5,006 nucleotides of DNA, taken from contig JAOZTW010000436.1 in NCBI GenBank assembly GCA_029938985.1, positions 1-5,006 on the forward strand, given 5' to 3'. The notes beneath the pieces are model-generated. The model saw nothing but the letters and a program-made list of their open reading frames with translations, made no database searches and was not told where the DNA came from. Each line of letters opens with the position of its first letter. The first letter of the stretch is position 1. Shown in pieces: positions 1-5,006 of this stretch. The translations under genes and the position numbers were made by a program. This stretch comes from Bacteroidales bacterium. GTDB taxonomy: Bacteria; Bacteroidota; Bacteroidia; Bacteroidales; JAOZQN01.

Positions 1-140
1 ACAGTACGCTAATTAAGTGTTATTTATAAAAACTTAATATATTGATTATCTGGGAATTATGTTTTCAATAGAAAGCTACAACTATCTAATAATCTGGTAA
101 ATTAAATCTAATCATTATTCAACTTCTGGATTAACAAGCT
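1..140. other. AT-rich stretch, no recognisable gene
   Basis: No convincing coding frame is visible on either strand. A 7-bp inverted repeat (ATTAAGT at 12-18, ACTTAAT at 32-38, 13-nt loop) could form a weak hairpin but is made almost only of A and T and may be chance. The stretch ends at the paralogue remnant that starts near 141. An in-frame TAA at 132-134 shows that the remnant frame does not continue upstream as an intact gene. Confidence 0.5.
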
Positions 141-209
141 ATGCAAAAGAAGGGCGACTTTTCTTGGGTACTTTCAATAATTACACAAGACGAAGTTTAT
201 AAAGGATAA
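141..209 (+). pseudogene. C-terminal remnant of a Tim44-like/zinc-ribbon protein (paralogue of the 537-2072 gene)
   Basis: The frame reads M-Q-K-K-G-D-F-S-W-V-L-S-I-I-T-Q-D-E-V-Y-K-G-stop. From GDFSW onward it matches the last residues of the protein ending at 2072 (GDFSWVLSMITQDEVYMG), with only I/M and K/M changes. In DNA, 153-209 and 2016-2072 agree at about 50 of 57 positions, and four of the seven differences are silent (Ser, Asp, Tyr and stop codons). This suggests the two copies diverged while both coded for protein. The zinc ribbon and Tim44-like parts that should precede it are absent, and an in-frame TAA lies at 132-134. It is therefore best read as the leftover end of a second, mostly deleted gene copy. 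The ATG at 141 is probably incidental. A functional 22-residue peptide is unlikely but not excluded. Confidence 0.7.
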
Positions 210-289
210 TAGTTTGTGAAAAAATTCCGATTTGTCTTCATTATTTATTTTGCATATTTCAAATAAATTAAAAATAGTTGTCACATTTA

Positions 290-315
290 TTGCCACGAGC
301 TAAAGCACGTGGCAA
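290..315. repeat. REP/IS200-like palindrome with GCTAAAGC core
   Basis: TTGCCACG (290-297) pairs perfectly with CGTGGCAA (308-315). An A/A mismatch follows, then GC/GC pairs closing a TAAA loop (GC-TAAA-GC, 299-306). This is the most G+C-rich patch of an otherwise very AT-rich gap. Palindromes with a GCTAAAGC centre and a mismatch in the stem resemble REP-type elements moved by RAYT/TnpA_REP (Y1 transposase) proteins, and also the hairpin ends of IS200/IS605 elements. That assignment is from memory of such elements, not a search. No transposase gene is in the window. No T-run follows the stem, so a classical intrinsic terminator is less likely. Confidence 0.55.
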
Positions 316-337
316 CTGATAAAAATGTAAACCATAA

Positions 338-532
338 ATGAAAAATGTTATTTTATCGCAATATTTAACTGTAAACCGTAAACTTATCTATGCAACTCAG
401 AAACTTATTATTCAACAATCTCTAACTCTTTTTGAAAAATCAACAAAAAATATTTTCTTAGAAACAAAATTAAAACAAAATCTTCAAGCTTCCGATTTCC
501 TTTTGAAATATGAAGCCTCATTTAAATCTTAA
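338..532 (+). CDS. Possible small protein of 64 residues, uncertain
   Basis: An open frame of 64 codons lies between the palindrome and the Tim44-like gene. It starts directly after an in-frame TAA (335-337). It ends 4 bp before the preferred start of the next gene, or overlaps it by 23 bp if that gene starts at 510. The peptide is rich in Lys, Leu, Gln, Ile and Ser, with no hydrophobic membrane segment, cysteine pair or recognisable motif. Codon choice looks like that of the neighbouring genes, which slightly favours coding. There is no Shine-Dalgarno-like sequence, and I recognise no family. In DNA this AT-rich, a 64-codon frame by chance is unusual but possible. If real, it could be co-transcribed with the next gene. 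Confidence 0.25.
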   Translation: MKNVILSQYLTVNRKLIYATQKLIIQQSLTLFEKSTKNIFLETKLKQNLQASDFLLKYEASFKS

Positions 533-536
533 AAAA

Positions 537-2072
537 ATGAAACTAAAATATTTATTTCTATTTATCGCATTAAGTTTTTTCACATTTTTTATAATTAAGT
601 CATTAACTCCCAACGAAGTCATAGCACGTCCTGGAGGTGGACATTCATATTCTAAAAGCTCAAGTTCAAGTTCATCAAGTTCAAGCTCAAGTTCGTCGAG
701 TTCAAGTTCCTCAAGTTCAGGTTCTAATTCCAGTGGAAGTAGTTCTTATTCTGGTGATGGGGATTTTTCGTTGTTAGGAGTATTAATCATCATGGTGATT
801 GTTGCTGTGGCACTTGGCATTAACAAATTGGTTGAAGATAGAAAAAAGAAAATGGAAATTGTTTCTACTCCTACTCGCAAAAATTTCCAAAAAAACACTA
901 AAAAAGTAGAAAAAGGATTAGAAGAACTTTTAAAACAAGACCCAAATTTTTCTAAAACTTTGTTTCTATATTTTGCTTCATCAATTTTCACAAAATATTA
1001 TGCTTGGCATGGAAAACCAGAGTTTGATAATCTAACACCATTTTTAAGTACTATTTTAACAGGAGAAGCAAAAACTAATTTTAGTGCTTATTTTTACAAT
1101 ATTGTTGTTGGAAGTATTAATATTTCAGAAGTCGGAATAAGCGAGCTATACCAAAAAATTGAAGTTACAATAGAAGCAAATTATTCTCTTAAACAAAAAA
1201 ACAAAAGAACAAGATACATACTTACAGAGAAATGGTTATATTATAGAAATATTGGTATTTTATCTCATAAACCAGAAAAAATGCAAGAACTGTCCTGTCC
1301 AAAATGTGGTGCAAGTTCACATTTTACGGAAGCTGGAGTTTGTGATAGTTGTGGAACATTAATTAAAAATGGACAAATGCAATGGTATGCTTTCAGAAAA
1401 AGCACACCAAATATTGAACAATTTTCGACAAAAGGCATAGCTTTTTATGCTCCCGAAATTGGGACAGAATATGAAACATTGCAACAAAAGAATCTAAAAT
1501 CTACTACTAACGATTTTGCTAAAAATAATAATGTTGAGAGGAGTCAATGGGAGGCAAATTTTAAGACAAAAGTAGTAAAAGAATATTTCCTAAAATTTTA
1601 TGTTGCCTGGTCTGCCAAAAACCTTAACAATGTTAGAAATCTTTTATCCGACAGGCTTTATGAATCATGGATGTTTTGGCTTAAAAATTACAACCGTAAA
1701 GGTTTAACAAACAAATTAGATAACGTTTCTGTTGAAAAAATTATAATAGTTAAATTAGAAACTGATAAATTTTACGAAGCAATTACTGTCAGAATTTTTG
1801 CTTCCTGTTTTGATTATGTGATAGATAAACAAGGCAAAATACAGGGAGGTTCAAAAAATAAAACAAGAAAATTCTCTGAATATTGGGCATTTATCCGCCG
1901 AGCAGGTGTAGAAAAAGATGACTACGACTACAAAACATGCCCTAACTGCGGAGCAAAAGCAGATAAAATTGGACAAGCTGGAATTTGCGAATATTGCGAC
2001 ACTAAAATTTCAAACGGCGACTTTTCTTGGGTACTTTCTATGATTACACAAGATGAAGTTTACATGGGATAG
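537..2072 (+). CDS. Membrane protein with poly-serine loop and two Tim44-like/zinc-ribbon modules
   Basis: The preferred start gives 511 residues. Residues 1-24 form a lysine-plus-hydrophobic signal or anchor (MKLKYLFLFI...). ARPGGGHSYS follows at 30-39, then 21 consecutive serines (41-61) and a Gly/Ser stretch. A second membrane segment (about 79-95) precedes the positive RKKK at 102-105. A Tim44-like (NTF2-fold) region spans about 135-250, with zinc ribbon 1 at C254, C257, C269 and C272. A second Tim44-like region spans about 336-463 and contains SEYWAFIRR, with zinc ribbon 2 at C468, C471, C484 and C487. Positive-inside charge predicts an external serine loop and cytoplasmic zinc modules. 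Bacterial Tim44-like proteins are often annotated as transport proteins, but their role is largely unproven and none is claimed here. Start 537 was chosen for the short basic signal-type N-terminus and the A-rich leader; 510 (nine extra codons) is an open alternative. The gene ends TAG directly followed by TAA. Confidence 0.85.
   Translation: MKLKYLFLFIALSFFTFFIIKSLTPNEVIARPGGGHSYSKSSSSSSSSSSSSSSSSSSSSSGSNSSGSSSYSGDGDFSLLGVLIIMVIVAVALGINKLVEDRKKKMEIVSTPTRKNFQKNTKKVEKGLEELLKQDPNFSKTLFLYFASSIFTKYYAWHGKPEFDNLTPFLSTILTGEAKTNFSAYFYNIVVGSINISEVGISELYQKIEVTIEANYSLKQKNKRTRYILTEKWLYYRNIGILSHKPEKMQELSCPKCGASSHFTEAGVCDSCGTLIKNGQMQWYAFRKSTPNIEQFSTKGIAFYAPEIGTEYETLQQKNLKSTTNDFAKNNNVERSQWEANFKTKVVKEYFLKFYVAWSAKNLNNVRNLLSDRLYESWMFWLKNYNRKGLTNKLDNVSVEKIIIVKLETDKFYEAITVRIFASCFDYVIDKQGKIQGGSKNKTRKFSEYWAFIRRAGVEKDDYDYKTCPNCGAKADKIGQAGICEYCDTKISNGDFSWVLSMITQDEVYMG
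657..719 (+). repeat. AGTTCA-type hexanucleotide repeat encoding 21 serines
   Basis: This in-frame tract inside the Tim44-like gene is built mostly of alternating AGT/AGC and TCA/TCG/TCC codons, so the DNA shows a 6-bp period (TCAAGT-like) with interruptions by single TCA, TCG or TCC codons. Gain or loss of units changes the length of the serine run without shifting the frame. The encoded stretch lies between the two predicted membrane segments and is probably a flexible external linker. Confidence 0.85.
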
Positions 2073-2088
2073 TAAGTATAAAATAAAG

Positions 2089-2124
2089 AATGATACAATG
2101 GTTCAATGGTTCAATGATACAATT
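2089..2124. repeat. 8-bp tandem repeat, 4.5 copies, AATGATAC/AATGGTTC
   Basis: Four units follow each other without gaps: AATGATAC (2089-2096), AATGGTTC (2097-2104), AATGGTTC (2105-2112) and AATGATAC (2113-2120), then a partial AATT. The order is A-B-B-A. The repeat starts 17 bp after the stop codon of the Tim44-like gene. It lies outside any gene and has no strong dyad symmetry. It is likely a slippage-prone minisatellite; no function is evident. Confidence 0.8.
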
Positions 2125-2153
2125 ATGTAGGTATAAACCAATAGATTAAAGAA

Positions 2154-2179
2154 ATACAAAAGAGTAAAAACTTTTGTAT
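2154..2179 (+). terminator. AT-rich hairpin, possible weak terminator of the Tim44-like gene
   Basis: ATACAAAAG (2154-2162) is the exact reverse complement of CTTTTGTAT (2171-2179), giving a 9-bp stem and 8-nt loop about 80 bp after the stop at 2072. Only two of the nine pairs are G-C. The only T-run is inside the 3' arm and is not downstream of it, so this is a poor match to a classical intrinsic terminator. Its position between two same-strand genes with a promoter-like element downstream is the main support. Confidence 0.25.
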
Positions 2180-2301
2180 GGGTACTTAATATGCTATATA
2201 CAAATCGGAAAGTTATTTTTAACAATCCAAAGACTTTAAACCAAACCAGTGCCTTGACAATGTTTTGCTTCGGGCTGTGAAAATATAAGGAATTAATATT
2301 A

Positions 2302-2309
2302 TAAATTTG
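2302..2309 (+). promoter_or_regulatory. Bacteroidota-type -7 element (TAnnTTTG) upstream of the hybrid kinase
   Basis: TAAATTTG at 2302-2309 fits the TAnnTTTG consensus used by the primary sigma factor of Bacteroidota. It lies 21 bp before the ATG at 2331, which would leave a short leader. The partner TTTG/TTG element, expected about 17-23 bp further upstream, is not visible: the nearest candidates, TTTG at 2264-2267 and TTG at 2254-2256, are too far away. Half a promoter in AT-rich DNA can occur by chance. Confidence 0.3.
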
Positions 2310-2330
2310 TGCATAAATAATTTAATAATT

Positions 2331-5006
2331 ATGAGAACAAAAGAATTCGAAAAATTATACGAAAGTAATAATTCAACAATTTACAAAGGTAAATACGAAG
2401 ATTACTCCCAAGATGTTATTATCAAAGTTTTAAATGCAGAACATCCTACCGAAGAGCAAATTACTCGTTTCTACAACGAATATGATTTTACTGAAAATTT
2501 AGATATTTCGGGTGTTCGAAAAGTTTTAAAAAAAGATGGAAAAGATGGAAAAAGTATTTTAATATTAGAATATTTTGAAGGTGAAAAAATATCTAAATAT
2601 GTTTCAAAAAATAAAGTTACTATCGAAGAGCTTTTACAAATAGCAATAAATATAGCTCAAGCAATTGGAGAAATTCATCAACAAAATATTATACACAAAG
2701 ATATTAATTCAAATAATATTTTGATTAACGAACAAAACGAAATTAATATTATTGATTTCGGACTTGCAGGACAGTACACCCTTAAAACTCAAAACATATC
2801 GAACCCGAAACACCTTGAAGGAACACTTGCGTATATATCGCCAGAACAAACAGGACGCATGAACAGAAGTGTTGATTATAGAGCAGATTTATATTCTTTG
2901 GGAGTTGTTTTGTACGAAATGTTTACTAAAAAACTGCCTTTTCGTGAAACCGATGACATGGAATTAGTCCATTCTCATATTGCAAAAATGCCTATTGAAC
3001 CAAATAAAATTAACGATAAAGTTCCGAAAATTTTATCTAATATTATTTTAAAACTGCTTTCGAAAAATGCAGAAGACCGCTACCAATCAGCTTTTGGCTT
3101 ACGTTTTGACCTTCAACTTTGCCAAAGTTTTGAACTTCGGCAAAGTTTTACGCTTGGTAAAAAAGATTTCTCGGGCAAACTGTCTATTCATGAAAAACTG
3201 TATGGTCGTAAAGCAGAAACAGATAAATTATATGAAATTTATGAAAAAGTAAACAGAGGAAATAGAGAATTATTATTAATTTCTGGTTATTCTGGTGTAG
3301 GAAAATCGGCACTTATTCACGAAGTTCACAAACCTTTAACCGAAAACAGAGCTTTTTATATTGAAGGTAAATTTGACCTATTTCAAAAAAACATTCCTTA
3401 CCTTGCAGTTACACAGGCGTTTACCGATTTTGCAAATATTATATTAAAAGAAAACGATGAAGATTTAAAATATTGGAAAGATTTAATTCAAAAATCTGTC
3501 GGAAATGTTGGTGGAGTTTTAACAAATTTAATTCCTGAATTTGAATTAATTATTGGTAAACAAAAAGAACTTCCAAGATTGGAAGGAAAAGAAAGTCAAA
3601 ATCGTTTTAATTATGTTTGGACAAGTTTTGTAAAAGCAATTTCAAAAGAAAATCACCCATTAATTTTTTTTATTGACGATTTACAATGGGCCGATAATGC
3701 TTCTGTTCAATTATTAAAATTGATTGTCAATGACAATGAAATAAGATATTTTTTTCCTATCATTGCATATCGTGATAATGAAATTGATGCTAATGATTTA
3801 CAAGAATTTACAGATTTAGAAAATGTTAATATTTCTAGTATTAAATTGGGAAATTTAAAACAAGAAGATGTTAATAATCTTTTGAAAGATGCTTTATCAA
3901 ATCCACAAAATTTTGAAAATCTTGCGAAATTAATTTACTCAAAAACACATGGAAACGCATTTTTTACGGTTCAATTTTTAACAAATCTTTATGAAGAAGC
4001 ATTTTTAAACTTTGATTTTACAGAAAACATTTGGAATTGGAATTTTGAAGAGATTGAGAAACAAAATATTTCGAATAATGTGATAGAGCTGATGAAGAAT
4101 AAAATTCATAAATTGCCAAAAAACACTCAGGATATTTTGAAAATTGCATCTTGCATAGGTAATCGTTTTGAGTTGAGAATTTTATCAATAATTTATAAAA
4201 AAGACGAAAAAACAGCAAAAAATATTTTAGAAAATGCCATTTTAGAAAACCTTATTTATCCTGTTGATAAAAGAAATTTTAAATTTGTTCACGATAAAAT
4301 TCAACAAGCAGTTTATTCTACTATTCCTGAAAATGAAAAAAAATTATTCCATCTACAAACAGGAAAATTATTGTTAGGATTTCTTGACAAAAAAAGTTTG
4401 GAAAAACATATTTTTGATGTGATAAATCAAATAAATCACGGTATAAATTTAATTGAAAATAAAACTGAAAGAAAACAATTTGCAGAATTAAATTTACAAG
4501 CGGGATTAAAAGCAAAATTTTCATCTGCATATTTTACTGCTTATAATTATTTGAAAATTTCAAAGAATTTATTAGAAAAAAATTCTTGGGAAACAGATTA
4601 TCAATTTACTTTGAAAGTTTATGATGAACTAACTGAAATTTCTTATTTAATTGGCAATTATGAAAAAACAGTATTTTTTGTAAATAAAATCATTGAAAAT
4701 GGTAGTGATATTTTAGATGAAATAAATGCTTATTATTTTTTAATAAATACTCATAGAGCAAAAATAGATTTTAAAAAAGCTATAAAAATTGGGCTTGAAA
4801 TTTTAGGTAAATTGGGCATAAATTTAATAGAAAATCCAACACAAGAACAAATAAGAAATAGTTTTATTGAAACTCAAATTAATTTATCTAAAATAGAAAA
4901 AGATATTTTTTATGATTTAGATTTGATGATTGATAAAAATATGCTTGGAGCATCAAAAATTTTAAATGCTCTTGGTACTGTTTGTTATATTTCTAATCCT
5001 GCTTTA
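2331..5006 (+). CDS. Hybrid Ser/Thr kinase-AAA ATPase, probable N-terminal half of a trifunctional sensor kinase (3' end outside window)
   Basis: The frame is open for 892 codons to the window edge. The kinase domain (about 1-260) has Lys32 (DVIIKVL), likely Glu50, catalytic loop HKDINSNN (122-129: Asp124, Asn129), DFG (142-144) and the family signature SPEQTGRMNRSVDYRADLYS (170-189). The glycine loop is replaced by ESNNSTIYKG, as I recall is usual in this family. LYGR (290-293) opens an ATPase domain: Walker A GYSGVGKS (319-326), GKFDLFQKNIPY (346-357), Walker B FFIDDLQWAD (446-455) and AYRDNE (479-484). FVHDKIQQAVYS follows at 652-663, then a helical, TPR-like stretch to the edge. These motifs match the PknB-AAA-GAF-histidine-kinase proteins of cyanobacteria and Bacteroidota, usually about 1,700-1,900 residues long. 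Such proteins are thought to join Ser/Thr and two-component signalling, with the substrate usually unknown. The GAF/PAS and histidine-kinase domains are expected, not seen. The ATG at 2331 follows an A/T-rich leader without a Shine-Dalgarno sequence. Confidence 0.9.
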   Translation, partial: MRTKEFEKLYESNNSTIYKGKYEDYSQDVIIKVLNAEHPTEEQITRFYNEYDFTENLDISGVRKVLKKDGKDGKSILILEYFEGEKISKYVSKNKVTIEELLQIAINIAQAIGEIHQQNIIHKDINSNNILINEQNEINIIDFGLAGQYTLKTQNISNPKHLEGTLAYISPEQTGRMNRSVDYRADLYSLGVVLYEMFTKKLPFRETDDMELVHSHIAKMPIEPNKINDKVPKILSNIILKLLSKNAEDRYQSAFGLRFDLQLCQSFELRQSFTLGKKDFSGKLSIHEKLYGRKAETDKLYEIYEKVNRGNRELLLISGYSGVGKSALIHEVHKPLTENRAFYIEGKFDLFQKNIPYLAVTQAFTDFANIILKENDEDLKYWKDLIQKSVGNVGGVLTNLIPEFELIIGKQKELPRLEGKESQNRFNYVWTSFVKAISKENHPLIFFIDDLQWADNASVQLLKLIVNDNEIRYFFPIIAYRDNEIDANDLQEFTDLENVNISSIKLGNLKQEDVNNLLKDALSNPQNFENLAKLIYSKTHGNAFFTVQFLTNLYEEAFLNFDFTENIWNWNFEEIEKQNISNNVIELMKNKIHKLPKNTQDILKIASCIGNRFELRILSIIYKKDEKTAKNILENAILENLIYPVDKRNFKFVHDKIQQAVYSTIPENEKKLFHLQTGKLLLGFLDKKSLEKHIFDVINQINHGINLIENKTERKQFAELNLQAGLKAKFSSAYFTAYNYLKISKNLLEKNSWETDYQFTLKVYDELTEISYLIGNYEKTVFFVNKIIENGSDILDEINAYYFLINTHRAKIDFKKAIKIGLEILGKLGINLIENPTQEQIRNSFIETQINLSKIEKDIFYDLDLMIDKNMLGASKILNALGTVCYISNPAL
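3115..3147. repeat. 33-nt near-perfect palindrome inside the hybrid kinase gene
   Basis: AACTTTGCC (3115-3123) pairs with GGCAAAGTT (3139-3147). After one A/C mismatch (3124/3138), AAGTT (3125-3129) pairs with AACTT (3133-3137) around a 3-nt TTG loop. In total 14 of 15 pairs form. In frame it encodes residues 262-273 (containing CQSFELRQSF), in the linker between the kinase domain, which ends near RYQSAFGLRFDL, and the FTLGKKD segment before the ATPase domain. It looks like a dispersed palindromic element accepted in frame, but this is inference. Confidence 0.75.

Noticed and set aside
290..315. The palindrome as an intrinsic terminator
   Set aside because: No T-run follows either arm on either strand; the symmetry and core fit a REP-like element better.
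431..458. TTTG (431-434) and TATTTTCT (451-458) as a Bacteroidota promoter for the Tim44-like gene
   Set aside because: The spacer is only 16 bp and the -7 box misses the TTTG end, so it is too weak in AT-rich DNA.
746..991. Reverse-strand open frame of 81 codons
   Set aside because: It lies wholly inside the Tim44-like gene on the opposite strand, has no recognisable motif, and is explained by the coding structure of that gene.
2089..2124. Tandem repeat as a CRISPR array or iteron origin
   Set aside because: Units are 8 bp with no spacers, and no cas or replication-initiator gene is nearby.
2254..2289. TTGACA (2254-2259) with TATAAG (2284-2289) as a sigma70-type promoter
   Set aside because: The spacing is 24 bp, well outside the usual 16-18 bp, and this promoter type is not the norm in Bacteroidota.
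3067..3252. Forward open frame of 61 codons in another phase
   Set aside because: It sits within the hybrid kinase gene, whose frame is supported by kinase and Walker motifs on both sides. The palindrome at 3115-3147 falls inside it.
4018..4218. Reverse-strand open frame of 66 codons
   Set aside because: Antisense shadow of the hybrid kinase gene, with no family resemblance.
4321..4530. Reverse-strand open frame of 69 codons, hydrophobic peptide
   Set aside because: Antisense to Lys/Glu/Asn-rich codons, which read as Phe/Leu-rich on the other strand. The hydrophobicity is an artefact.

Overview
The window is AT-rich (roughly 30% G+C by eye). It carries no tRNA or rRNA gene, no CRISPR array and no transposase gene. 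Its starts lack clear Shine-Dalgarno sequences, upstream regions are A/T-rich, one start has a TAnnTTTG element, and the main genes belong to families common in Bacteroidota. The best guess is an AT-rich, probably uncultivated or environmental, member of Bacteroidota. This is inference, because no marker gene is present.

Layout. Positions 1-140 are AT-rich with nothing recognisable. Positions 141-209 are the last ~19 codons of a Tim44-like/zinc-ribbon protein without the rest of the gene: a remnant of a paralogue of the next gene. Positions 210-536 hold a REP/IS200-like palindrome (290-315) and a short ORF of uncertain reality (338-532). Positions 537-2072 (or from 510) encode a membrane protein with two hydrophobic segments, a 21-serine run between them, and two successive Tim44-like plus zinc-ribbon modules. 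The gap 2073-2330 carries an 8-bp tandem repeat (2089-2124), an AT-rich hairpin (2154-2179) and a TAnnTTTG promoter-like element (2302-2309). From 2331 to the window end runs one open frame of 892 codons, cut by the window edge. It is the N-terminal half of a large hybrid kinase: a Ser/Thr kinase domain, then a family-typical AAA/STAND-like ATPase domain, then the start of a helical repeat region. Relatives of this architecture end in GAF/PAS and histidine-kinase domains, which would lie beyond the window.

How the parts relate. The Tim44-like gene and the hybrid kinase share a strand but are separated by 258 bp with terminator-like and promoter-like signals, so they are probably separate transcription units. 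Nothing in the sequence shows a functional link. The strongest unexplained structures are repeats: a near-perfect 33-nt palindrome inside the kinase gene, exactly at the kinase/ATPase linker; a REP-like hairpin; a hexanucleotide repeat encoding poly-serine; and the orphan paralogue tail upstream. I see no clearly new multi-gene system.
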